Source: Temperatibacter marinus
Lineage (GTDB): Bacteria > Pseudomonadota > Alphaproteobacteria > Sphingomonadales > Kordiimonadaceae
Length of the DNA stretch: 64,000 bases
Assembly: GCF_031598375.1 (NCBI RefSeq)
Contig: NZ_CP123872.1
Location: forward strand, 248,001 to 312,000
Direction of reading: 5' to 3'
Position numbers and translations under genes: made by a program. Below the pieces are notes generated by a model. That model saw only the letters and a program-made list of their open reading frames with translations, was not told the DNA's origin and ran no database searches. Of this stretch, positions 36,004 to 44,291 are shown piece after piece. The stretch's first letter is position 1. Each line of letters starts with the position of its first letter.

Positions 36004-37256
36004 AAATATCCTATTTTACTTATAAACTTTGCGATCAACCAAAGTCTATCTTGCCCCCAAGCTTTAATCACTTCATTACCTGCTTCATCAAGCAGTCTGT
36101 AACTTGGAACTCCCCATAATCCAAACTCATACATATCAAGCCTATTAGATTCTAATACCTCTGTCCATTCTATTTCATCAAGGTGACTTATCGCATCTGA
36201 CCAATCGAGACCAACATTCTTGCAAACAGTCTTCAGTCCATTGTTCGTGTTAGTATTGATACCCTCCACAAAAGCCGCATTTAAAAAGGCACTCAGAAAC
36301 TGCTCCCCTTTGTCATGGGTTTTCGCCCAATGATAAAGACTATATCCTTTCTTCACAGGTTCCCCAATTGGATCATAGAACTTTCCATAAGGGATATCTT
36401 GAGCACGAGCTTCACGCGCAGCATCTTTAAAGATATACATCCCCTTCTGTCGTGTTGCAGGTACACCGCGCATGACCATAGGGAGGACAGGTTTAATAAT
36501 AAGATTTACGCCTGTCTTGCGAGCAAATTTAACAGTTTGATCATAGGCAAGCGCTGTATAAGGACTTCTCAAGGAGGCATAAAACTCCAGCGTTAAACTA
36601 GGTCCCTTTGCAGCCTGATCCTGAATAATTTCAGGTCGTGGATAGAGAAAACCTTGCTCTGGATATTTATCTGCTCCAAACAGTCTTAGGCGATTTTCTA
36701 GATGATAGAGCCTGTCGATCCCCCAATACCATTCACCCTCATAATAAAACATTGCCCCACTATAATGCCCAAGCCTAGCGCGCAATTGATTCCCAACGTC
36801 TTGCCTTTCACTAAGAGAGCCCTGAGCTGCTGATCCATATGAGTCCTGGATCGCCATCACCGCTTCATCAGACATACTCTGAGGACTTTGGAGACCAAAA
36901 CAAGGGGCAATGAGAGATGCATCTGTATAAGAATATTTTTCTAATAAGTCAGGTTCAGGGGCATTATAACCGCACTCAGCAGTTACAAGATGCATGATGA
37001 GTTCTATGTCATAACGCTCTAGCAGCGGTTTAAGGGTTTGAACTGCCAAATCGGAATAGCCATCTTGACTTTGATGAAAGTAATAAACAACATGACCACG
37101 ATTATCTTTTAGGCGTTTCTTTTCAGAGTTTGCCCATAATTTTTTTTGTGCTTTTTCGCTCCCAATAGAGGTCAATATTTTTGACTGAAGCCAACGAGTA
37201 AATCTATCCGGATTACTCTTTGAAGCGCCTGATTGTTGGGTCGTATAATCTGTCAT
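36000..37256 (-). CDS. DsbA-like thioredoxin protein (2-hydroxychromene-2-carboxylate isomerase/GST-kappa type)
   Basis: A 418-residue protein with two DsbA/GST-kappa-like halves. The first (about 53-170) starts HVVYYFHQSQDGYSDLAVQTLKPLL. The second (about 217-410) starts LTLEFYASLRSPYTALAYDQTVKFA, has KPVLPMVMRGVP, and ends with GLWGVPSYRLLDEAG, the cis-proline segment of this family. No CxxC is present, so it is not a disulfide oxidase. Relatives are glutathione-dependent isomerases. It is separated by one base from the sulfatase stop and overlaps tetR. Confidence 0.75.
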   Translation of the reverse strand: MTDYTTQQSGASKSNPDRFTRWLQSKILTSIGSEKAQKKLWANSEKKRLKDNRGHVVYYFHQSQDGYSDLAVQTLKPLLERYDIELIMHLVTAECGYNAPEPDLLEKYSYTDASLIAPCFGLQSPQSMSDEAVMAIQDSYGSAAQGSLSERQDVGNQLRARLGHYSGAMFYYEGEWYWGIDRLYHLENRLRLFGADKYPEQGFLYPRPEIIQDQAAKGPSLTLEFYASLRSPYTALAYDQTVKFARKTGVNLIIKPVLPMVMRGVPATRQKGMYIFKDAAREARAQDIPYGKFYDPIGEPVKKGYSLYHWAKTHDKGEQFLSAFLNAAFVEGINTNTNNGLKTVCKNVGLDWSDAISHLDEIEWTEVLESNRLDMYEFGLWGVPSYRLLDEAGNEVIKAWGQDRLWLIAKFISKIGYL

Positions 37257-37257
37257 T

Positions 37258-39063
37258 CTAATCCTTCGATTTCATGCGCCAATAAACACCAAAAGGCAAT
37301 AATATCAGCATCAACAAAATAAGAGAGATGATTGAATTTCTATTCATCACAAGCGTGTTCAGTAAAAGTTGTCTTATATGGTTACCATAGCTTTCAGGGA
37401 CTTCGTAAACACCCGCCTCTTTAGCCCATAATTCATATGCTGACAGCATCCGCTGAAACTGAAGCGGCTGGATAGTTTTAAGATCTTCTGTCTCGCCAGG
37501 ATCTTTAAGGATATTAAATAGCTGCCACTCATTATTGCCAATGGGGCTGCGCAAGTGTCGGATTTTATAATCACCCATAAAGAGAGCACTATTTCCTGCG
37601 AGTTCATAAGCAACAGGTTGTTCTTCTGGATATACTTTAACCATCTTATTTTGTAGCACTGGCACAAGACTATTCCCTGATATTTTTTCAATCCGACGTC
37701 CTGCATAAATGTCACTTGGTCTTGGAGCTCCTACTATATCTAGAATTGTTGGTGTAATATCAGTCGCAAAACTAAAGGCATCAGATATACGACCTTTGTC
37801 TTTTACAAGGTCACCAGAAATGATAAGAGGGACGCGCATCCCGCCTTCAGAAGTATAAAATTTATAGTAAGAGAGAGGTGAAGCTGATGCGCTGGCAAAA
37901 CTCAATGAAATAGCATTATAACTGCCCTGTAGACCCAAGGTATTATACTCACTTGTATAACCTGTGCGACGATTGCTTAGACGTGTTAATAGACCAGATT
38001 GCTGATTATCTCTACCCGAAGAATGTGTGCCATTGTCTGAGGTGAAAATAAAGATGGTATTATCATATTCACCTCTGTCCTTTAGATATTGAATCAGCCG
38101 CCCTAAATGATGATCCATGGCTTCCACCATGGCGCCGTATACAGCCATCCTTTTGGCTTCATATCGCCTCTCACCTTCTGATAAACTTTCCCAATTAAGC
38201 GTCGTTGACATTTCGTTCATTTTTGTATTCGCCGGAACAATACCTTGATCAATTGCGCCTTTTAATCTGGATTGACGTAGCGCATGCCACCCAGCATCAT
38301 ATTTTCCCATATATTTATCGATAAAATTCTGAGGGGCCTGAATGGGAATATGCACTGCTTGAAAAGGTAAATAGCCAAAGAAAGGTTTTCCGCCTTCAAG
38401 ATCGCTATCAATAAATTCGATAAGCTTATCCACTAAAAATTCTGAAGAATAAAAATCATCTGGCAAATCGGCAGGCTTGCCGTCCGCATACCAATTCGCT
38501 TCTTTATAAAGAGGGATATAAGGACGATCTTCCCAATTATCAGCCCCACTATCCCCTAGAGAAAAAGTCCTATGAAACCCTCGATTAAAGGGCAATTTAT
38601 CGGGTGTTTGGCCCAGATGCCACTTCCCCGCCATATAGGTGTTATATCCATTATCCTGCAAAAGTGTGGCGATAGTCACAGTGCGATGCGATAGAACACC
38701 ATCATAAGCTGGCATCTTTCTTGTTGCATCGGGCCGCGTTTCACGAATATTGCCCACACCTGCACTATGGTTATTAACCCCAGTCATAAGCATCGCGCGA
38801 GCAGGAGAACAATTTGCTGCAGTATGATAATTCGTAAACCTGATGCCTTTAGACGCCAGAGCGTCGATAACGGGCGTTGAAATTTCACTGCCATAGGACC
38901 CTAAATCTGTATATCCAAGGTCATCCGCCAGAAGTAAAATAATATTGGGTTTTTTAGTCTTTGAAGCATTATTATCCTCAGAAGCATATAAAGCCTTTGA
39001 AGTATGAATAGGCAGGGGTAAAAAAACACAAAGACTGATTAGGGCACCAATAATATATTTCAT
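37258..39063 (-). CDS. Arylsulfatase (Cys-type, exported)
   Basis: A 601-residue sulfatase with a signal peptide (about 1-25). It has LLLADDLGYTDLG (calcium ligands D47/D48) and the formylglycine motif C85-S-P-A-R89 in NCSPARAMLMTG. Later come KWHLG and FTSDNGTHSSG, both conserved active-site segments. A C-terminal hydrophobic helix (about 575-595) followed by basic residues should anchor it to the inner membrane with the domain in the periplasm. It hydrolyses sulfate esters after Cys is matured to formylglycine. It is fourth in the operon from 41985. The organic part of its substrate is unknown. Confidence 0.9.
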   Translation of the reverse strand: MKYIIGALISLCVFLPLPIHTSKALYASEDNNASKTKKPNIILLLADDLGYTDLGSYGSEISTPVIDALASKGIRFTNYHTAANCSPARAMLMTGVNNHSAGVGNIRETRPDATRKMPAYDGVLSHRTVTIATLLQDNGYNTYMAGKWHLGQTPDKLPFNRGFHRTFSLGDSGADNWEDRPYIPLYKEANWYADGKPADLPDDFYSSEFLVDKLIEFIDSDLEGGKPFFGYLPFQAVHIPIQAPQNFIDKYMGKYDAGWHALRQSRLKGAIDQGIVPANTKMNEMSTTLNWESLSEGERRYEAKRMAVYGAMVEAMDHHLGRLIQYLKDRGEYDNTIFIFTSDNGTHSSGRDNQQSGLLTRLSNRRTGYTSEYNTLGLQGSYNAISLSFASASASPLSYYKFYTSEGGMRVPLIISGDLVKDKGRISDAFSFATDITPTILDIVGAPRPSDIYAGRRIEKISGNSLVPVLQNKMVKVYPEEQPVAYELAGNSALFMGDYKIRHLRSPIGNNEWQLFNILKDPGETEDLKTIQPLQFQRMLSAYELWAKEAGVYEVPESYGNHIRQLLLNTLVMNRNSIISLILLMLILLPFGVYWRMKSKD

Positions 39064-39065
39064 TT

Positions 39066-39461
39066 TCAGCCCCTCTTAGTTTCGCAAATATATCCACTTC
39101 CATAATACCACAAGAGAGCAATGATGATCTCAGGCATGATCATATCGCCCGCAAAATCAGCGTGATGAATGAGCCAAGCCATAAGTCTACCAAAGGCAGT
39201 CAGACCAAGCATGATCACAGGCATATAAAACCAAAATCTTTTTTTTGTGACGATACCCAGAAAGGCACAGAGTCCAAGGGTTAAAAAATAAGCTGAAAGA
39301 TCACCGATCTGCGAACTCAGTCCCAGTCCAGTCATAAGTTCAAATCCAAATTCAGGAGCCACACCTGCAGGATCAATGATCCACCTTAAGCCAATCAAGA
39401 TAAACAGAAGGGCCGGCAAAGCCATAATAATGCGTACAAAATTCAACAATTTACTATTCAT
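39066..39461 (-). CDS. DUF4345-like small membrane protein
   Basis: A 131-residue protein with about four membrane helices. The N-terminal segment (LPALLFILIGLRWIIDPAGVAPEFGFEL) and middle part (DLSAYFLTLGLCAFLGIV) resemble DUF4345 proteins. Function unknown. It sits between the sulfatase at 37258 (2 bp) and the DJ-1-like gene (10 bp), so it is cotranscribed. Confidence 0.62.
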   Translation of the reverse strand: MNSKLLNFVRIIMALPALLFILIGLRWIIDPAGVAPEFGFELMTGLGLSSQIGDLSAYFLTLGLCAFLGIVTKKRFWFYMPVIMLGLTAFGRLMAWLIHHADFAGDMIMPEIIIALLWYYGSGYICETKRG

Positions 39462-39471
39462 TCATTCCGTC

Positions 39472-40323
39472 CTATTTATCAGCGATCAAACTCAGCATTT
39501 TATGGGAAGTTTCAAGACCAGAATTTTGATTTTGACCCGTCACAAATCGTTTCTCAGCGTCAATGACAACATGCGTTTGAAAGATGTCACGAAACCCAGT
39601 ACTCGCTTCATATAATGCGCCAGCCTTTCGGAGCTCAGTTTCTGGATGCTTGGGTGTCACTTCGATCCCTAACTCTTTCAATTGTTTATCAGTGACACCT
39701 GTCATTTTTCTACCTGCTATTAATAAATTGCCATCTTTATCTTTTGCATTCACCAACCCTAAGACACCATGACATACGCCGCCAATTACTGCTTTTTTCT
39801 CGCTATAATAAGCCTGCGTAATTTTGGTCGCTAATACAGAGGACTGCGCCATATCATAAGCAGCACCCCAACCGCCTGACAAAAAGATTAAATCATAGTC
39901 TTCAAAATTAACATCTTGAATTGCGAGAGAATTCTTGACCTTGGCTTGAAAAATTGTGTCTTTTTGAAATTGTTTATCTTCCACAGTAATCACAGGATGA
40001 CTAAAACTTTGTGGATCAATCGGAATTTCACCGCCCTTAATACTCGCCACATCAATTTCCATTCCAGCGTCTAGAAATGTGTAATAAGGATGCGTTAACT
40101 CTGAACCGAATACACCTGTCGCCGGACCCTCAGTTTGACCGGGCTCAGAAAGAATACTGTGGCTGGTTGTGATAATGAGAGCCCGTTTCCCTTTTGCACT
40201 ATATGTTGGTCCCGTGTAGACTGGATGCAGCCCAGCTTTATGAAGAATTGTTGGCAGTGCAATGGCAATTAATAGGACAACTGCACCTAATCCAGCTGCA
40301 ATTTTCAATAGTTTCTTTTTCAT
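39472..40323 (-). CDS. Membrane-anchored DJ-1/PfpI-family protein
   Basis: A 283-residue protein. An N-terminal membrane helix (about 7-27) is followed by a class I glutamine-amidotransferase-like domain with the nucleophile elbow GGVCHGVLG (C184-H185) and LIFLSGGWGAAYD at 145-157. Such proteins act as glyoxalase III, chaperone-deglycase or amidase-like hydrolases. The anchor implies a periplasmic site. It lies between the two sulfatase genes in one operon. Its link to desulfation is unclear. Confidence 0.8.
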   Translation of the reverse strand: MKKKLLKIAAGLGAVVLLIAIALPTILHKAGLHPVYTGPTYSAKGKRALIITTSHSILSEPGQTEGPATGVFGSELTHPYYTFLDAGMEIDVASIKGGEIPIDPQSFSHPVITVEDKQFQKDTIFQAKVKNSLAIQDVNFEDYDLIFLSGGWGAAYDMAQSSVLATKITQAYYSEKKAVIGGVCHGVLGLVNAKDKDGNLLIAGRKMTGVTDKQLKELGIEVTPKHPETELRKAGALYEASTGFRDIFQTHVVIDAEKRFVTGQNQNSGLETSHKMLSLIADK

Positions 40324-40332
40324 TCTTCACTC

Positions 40333-41985
40333 CTAGTTTGGCCAATAAATATATTCATCACCTTTTTTGTAAGACTGCTCATTGGTCTTATCAATCAAGA
40401 TTGGGGCGAGGATTGAATAGGGATAGCGAGCCCCTTTTCCCGAAGCGATGTGATTTTTTATGAGGTGATGTAACTCACTTACTTTTGTTGGTATCTGCTC
40501 AGCAAGATTATTTTGCTCCGTCGGATCTTCCTTAAGATCATAGAGCCATACTTTCTTGGGGTTTTCAGAAACCTTCAACTTCCAATCGCCAAGTCTGATT
40601 GCCCTGTAGAAACCACTCTGGAAAAACAAGGGTCGTTCTTTTATTGCACCTTTGCCACGGGCATAGGGCAGTAAATTGACACCGTCAATCTTTACATTTT
40701 GCGGCAGAGGCGCGCCGGCTGCTGCAGCCAATGTTGGAAAGATATCAATATGCATAACGGGGGTATCTAATTCTTTAGCTTCAGGAAGGCCATTAGGCCA
40801 TTTTATGAAATGCGGAACTCTCAATCCCCCTTCAAAAAAGGTTAATTTCCAACCTCTAAATGGTTTATTCAACTCTGGAAGCCCCACATATCCAGCACCG
40901 CCATTATCACTTGTGAAGACAATCATAGTATTATCAGCCTGCCCTGTTTCTTCTAAGGCTTGCTGAATTTTACCTACACTGCGATCAATAGCTCGCATCA
41001 TAGCCGCATACACACGGCGATTATGAGGTTTAATATCGCCAACCGCTTCATAGTCTGCACGTGTTGCCTGTAAGGGAGTATGCGTACCCCAATGGGCTAA
41101 ATAAAGAAAGAAAGGACGGTTTTTATTCGCCTTGATAACTTTGACACTTTCATTAGTCCAAAAATCAGTGAGATAGCCTTTAGGCTGAAAAAGATCTTCA
41201 TCCGTCGCATTATTAAATGTTGCTGAATACCGCAATCTTGCCCATAAGATCTTATCGATAGGATCCTGCTCTAATTTTGCATTCACCACATCTGGATGAT
41301 CTTCTGGCAAGTAAAGTCCGCTATGCATATACAAGCTATCATCGAAACCTTGATCATTCGGTGCCATGCCATTATAGCGCCCCATATGCCACTTCCCGAT
41401 ATGGGCTGTATAATACCCTCGCTCTTTCAGCACTTCTGCAATAGTTACTTCCTCTGCAGGTAACCCCTGATTTTCAAAGGGCACATCATTTTCAAAGCCT
41501 GGAAGTGTTTCGGGCATGTTGCGATCAATAGAGTTACTAACAGATATCAATGGACCAGCACCACCAGGAAAAGGTGTGAATTCATAGCCCGTCGTATTTT
41601 GATATCGTCCGGTCATCATCATACCCCGCGAGGGCGCACACGTAGCATTTCCAGCATAGCTTTGTCTGAAAACCACAGATTCTGAGGCTAATTTATCAAT
41701 GTGCGGCGTTTTTAAAAGTCCGCCCGCAATTCCACCTCCAAATGTTGAAATGTCATTGTAACCAACATCATCAAGGACAATAAATATAATATTAGGCTTT
41801 TGATTAAGCGCCTTCGATTCTGTCTCAGGACCTTGCTGCCATACTACCTCTCTGTTTGGCCGGATATCATATTGAGCATCAGTGCGTTTACTAATCATAA
41901 ACAACATCAACTCTATTCGATTAAACCAAGCAACTGATCCACCAACAGCAATCACTAAAGTAAAGAATATCAGAAATTTCTTCAT
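40333..41985 (-). CDS. Arylsulfatase (Cys-type, N-terminally anchored)
   Basis: A 550-residue sulfatase. An N-terminal hydrophobic helix (about 3-20) is followed by LDDVGYNDIS (calcium ligands) and the maturation motif C116-A-P-S-R120 in ATCAPSRGMMMTGRY. KWHMG and FTSDNGGAG follow later. It is distinct in detail from the other sulfatase (37258), so the two may remove sulfate from different positions. Start ATG 41985 follows GGGGAG at good spacing; an extension to 42009 lacks a ribosome site. It is the first gene of a six-gene operon and the shared operator lies 35 bp upstream. Confidence 0.9.
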   Translation of the reverse strand: MKKFLIFFTLVIAVGGSVAWFNRIELMLFMISKRTDAQYDIRPNREVVWQQGPETESKALNQKPNIIFIVLDDVGYNDISTFGGGIAGGLLKTPHIDKLASESVVFRQSYAGNATCAPSRGMMMTGRYQNTTGYEFTPFPGGAGPLISVSNSIDRNMPETLPGFENDVPFENQGLPAEEVTIAEVLKERGYYTAHIGKWHMGRYNGMAPNDQGFDDSLYMHSGLYLPEDHPDVVNAKLEQDPIDKILWARLRYSATFNNATDEDLFQPKGYLTDFWTNESVKVIKANKNRPFFLYLAHWGTHTPLQATRADYEAVGDIKPHNRRVYAAMMRAIDRSVGKIQQALEETGQADNTMIVFTSDNGGAGYVGLPELNKPFRGWKLTFFEGGLRVPHFIKWPNGLPEAKELDTPVMHIDIFPTLAAAAGAPLPQNVKIDGVNLLPYARGKGAIKERPLFFQSGFYRAIRLGDWKLKVSENPKKVWLYDLKEDPTEQNNLAEQIPTKVSELHHLIKNHIASGKGARYPYSILAPILIDKTNEQSYKKGDEYIYWPN

Positions 41986-42019
41986 CTCACTCCCCAGAAA
42001 GAAGGTCACATTTATATAT

Positions 42020-42036
42020 TGACATAAACTATGTCA
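42020..42036. promoter_or_regulatory. Operator in front of the sulfatase operon
   Basis: Perfect 7-3-7 inverted repeat TGACATA-AAC-TATGTCA, 35 bp before the sulfatase start. It is identical in its arms to the site at 43367 and near-identical to those at 21628 and 31392. Confidence 0.72.
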
Positions 42037-42112
42037 TAATAAAAAGGAGATGTCTATACCTTAAGCCGAGGCGTGAGATGAGTTGAGAATACCAACAAGA
42101 AAAGGCAGCCCC

Positions 42113-43333
42113 TTACTCATTCAATATTTCAAAAGTTAAGCCAGCATTTTGCTCTAATCTCTCTATCAGAGTATGCCCAAAAAGAGTGGAAGGTGTCCAA
42201 AAACCGCCCTTCTTCTCTAGTTTATCTAACGCAGCAAGGCAAACTGCGGTTTCAGATATCATTTTAGAGGTACTACCATATCCAGGATCTTTATCTCCGG
42301 TAAGTTTCAGCGTCAATTTATCACCTTGATCTGAACGTCCAACAAACCTTAGATCATACATACCTGTCTCTTGTTCTTTTGGTGAAGGCCCTTCTCCAGG
42401 TTTGGGCAAAATAAATTTTTCCAAGATCCATCGTGTAGGCGCTAATGCCGCGAGTGTCATAAAAATAGTTAAGCCTAAACTCATTTTACGTGCTCGCGAC
42501 TTTCCATTAGAGTCACGACCCATCACCATTGCTTCACTATATTTAAAATCTCTGCCATAGGCCTTATCACGCAGGGCGTTCGAACGATGCACAACCCGCG
42601 AGTTCACAGCTTCCATGACAAAAGGTGCAATCCAAGCATGATACTGTTCGTCAAATTCTGCCTTGCTAACATTATGCTGTCGCACGGTGAACCCATGCCC
42701 TTCAGGACAAATACTATAAGGATTTTTAACAAGTTTACGTACTTTCGGGTCTTTGACAGCTTCTTTTGTCAAATTGACCATACTTGCTATAGTCCCTCCG
42801 CTGGCTCCCCCTTTGATTTTGGCAACGCGCATATCCACCTGCGTCAAATAAGATCCTGTCTTTTGTTTGGCATGCTCCTGCAGATAAAACACGCCCATAT
42901 CAGATGGAATAGAATCAAAACCACTACAATGGACAATGCGTGCACCAGATTTCTTCGCTGCTTCCTCATAGTGATCGAGCATTTTTTTATACCACTGGAT
43001 TTCACCTGTTAAATCACAGTAATCTGTACCTGTTTCAGTACAAATTTTAACAAGAGGTTCTCCGTACAATGCATAAGGGCCAACTGTTGATAATATTACT
43101 TTGGTTTGATCCACTAGGGCCTTCAAGGACTCTTCGTCCCCTGCATCCGCAATAAAATAAGGAATATCTTGCGCTTTATGCTTTTCTCTTAGATCAAGCA
43201 ATTTGGCTTCGCTTCGTCCTGCAATGGCCCAAGAAATACCACGATCAGTACCGTATTTATCCATCATATAGGCGACAATAATATCCCCAACAAAACTTGT
43301 TGCCCCATAAATGATTATATCAAATTTTTCCAT
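42113..43333 (-). CDS. Saccharopine-dehydrogenase-like protein (trans-acting enoyl reductase type)
   Basis: A 406-residue NAD(P)-binding protein. The N-terminus reads DIIIYGATSFVGDIIVAYMM, followed by AGRSEAKLLDL and TKVILSTVGPYALYGEPLVKIC, the hallmark of the saccharopine-dehydrogenase-like group that includes mycobacterial trans-acting enoyl reductases. A hydrophobic stretch (LGLTIFMTLAALAPT) follows. Those enzymes reduce lipid double bonds. A role on a lipid-like substrate fits the FATP ligase and desaturase in the island but is inferred. ATG 43333 follows GGGAGAG; the frame extends to 43408, across the operator, and that longer start is rejected. Confidence 0.75.
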   Translation of the reverse strand: MEKFDIIIYGATSFVGDIIVAYMMDKYGTDRGISWAIAGRSEAKLLDLREKHKAQDIPYFIADAGDEESLKALVDQTKVILSTVGPYALYGEPLVKICTETGTDYCDLTGEIQWYKKMLDHYEEAAKKSGARIVHCSGFDSIPSDMGVFYLQEHAKQKTGSYLTQVDMRVAKIKGGASGGTIASMVNLTKEAVKDPKVRKLVKNPYSICPEGHGFTVRQHNVSKAEFDEQYHAWIAPFVMEAVNSRVVHRSNALRDKAYGRDFKYSEAMVMGRDSNGKSRARKMSLGLTIFMTLAALAPTRWILEKFILPKPGEGPSPKEQETGMYDLRFVGRSDQGDKLTLKLTGDKDPGYGSTSKMISETAVCLAALDKLEKKGGFWTPSTLFGHTLIERLEQNAGLTFEILNE

Positions 43334-43366
43334 TCCAACTCTCCCATAAAAATCCCTCCTAAATAT

Positions 43367-43383
43367 TGACATATTATATGTCA
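43367..43383. promoter_or_regulatory. Operator between enoyl-reductase-like and SDR genes
   Basis: Perfect 7-3-7 repeat TGACATA-TTA-TATGTCA in the 163-bp divergent gap. On the plus strand it overlaps TTGACA (43366-43371), followed by TATAAC after 18 bp. On the minus strand it overlaps TATAAT (43378-43373), with TTGCAG 18 bp upstream. One bound repressor would block both promoters. Confidence 0.72.
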
Positions 43384-43496
43384 TAATATTATAACACTGC
43401 AAGACCATAGCGTATTATACTATCAAATGAGAGTTTAGCATGAACATTAAACAAAGCGCTCGAATTAAAAAAATCAGCCTACAAAGGGATCAATAA

Positions 43497-44258
43497 ATGA
43501 CTAACTTATTTGATTTAAATGGAAAAATTGCGCTTGTTACCGGCGCCAGTCGGGGGATTGGCGAAAGCATTGCGAGAACACTGGCCGATGCTGGTGCCCA
43601 TGTCATTGTTTCCAGTCGCAAGGCGGTCGACTGTATGGCTGTTGTTGATGCCATTAAAACTGACGGTGGTTGTGCCAGCGTTTTTGAATGCAACGTGGGC
43701 AACATGGACGATATTCATGCAATCTTTAATCATATCCAAGATGAATTTGGCAAACTGGATATTCTCGTCAATAACGCCGCTGCTAATCCTTATTTCGGCC
43801 CTATATTAGACACACCCGATTGGGCCTTCGAAAAAACTGTTGAAGTGAATTTACGTGGATATTTTTATATGTCTGTTGAGGCAGGCAAGATTATGCGCGA
43901 GCAAGGAAGTGGTTCGATCATCAATACAGCGTCAGTGAACGCCTTACAACCGGGCATGCACCAAGGTATCTATTCCGTTTCTAAAGCTGCTGTTGTCTCA
44001 ATGACAAAATCTTTTGCTAAAGAATGCGGTCAATTTGGTATTCGCGTGAACGCTTTATTACCCGGCCTGACAAAAACAAAATTTGCAGGGGCATTATTTG
44101 AAAACGGAGACATGTATAATGCATTTCTAAAGCAAATTCCCCTTGGTATACATGCCCTACCAGAGCAAATGGCAGGCACTGTTCTCTATCTTGCTTCTGA
44201 TGCATCTAGTTATACAACAGGGGAGTGCATAGTCGTTGATGGTGGCCTTACAATCTAG
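43497..44258 (+). CDS. Short-chain dehydrogenase/reductase (FabG-like)
   Basis: A 253-residue SDR with TGASRGIG at 15-22, NNAA at 92-95, S146, Y159 and K163 (YSVSK), and the C-terminal phrase TTGECIVVDGGLTI. It oxidises or reduces a hydroxyl/ketone with NAD(P)(H). It is probably controlled by the operator at 43367. The desaturase-family gene follows at 33 bp and is likely cotranscribed. The substrate may be a hydroxyl freed by desulfation or dehalogenation; that is inference. Confidence 0.88.
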   Translation: MTNLFDLNGKIALVTGASRGIGESIARTLADAGAHVIVSSRKAVDCMAVVDAIKTDGGCASVFECNVGNMDDIHAIFNHIQDEFGKLDILVNNAAANPYFGPILDTPDWAFEKTVEVNLRGYFYMSVEAGKIMREQGSGSIINTASVNALQPGMHQGIYSVSKAAVVSMTKSFAKECGQFGIRVNALLPGLTKTKFAGALFENGDMYNAFLKQIPLGIHALPEQMAGTVLYLASDASSYTTGECIVVDGGLTI

Positions 44259-44291
44259 TGAATATTTAGCCTTTATAATTGGAGTCTTCAC

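Noticed and set aside
42587-43012. 141-codon plus-strand frame
   Set aside because: Lies wholly inside the saccharopine-dehydrogenase-like gene on the opposite strand and has an unusual His/Phe-rich composition typical of an antisense shadow.
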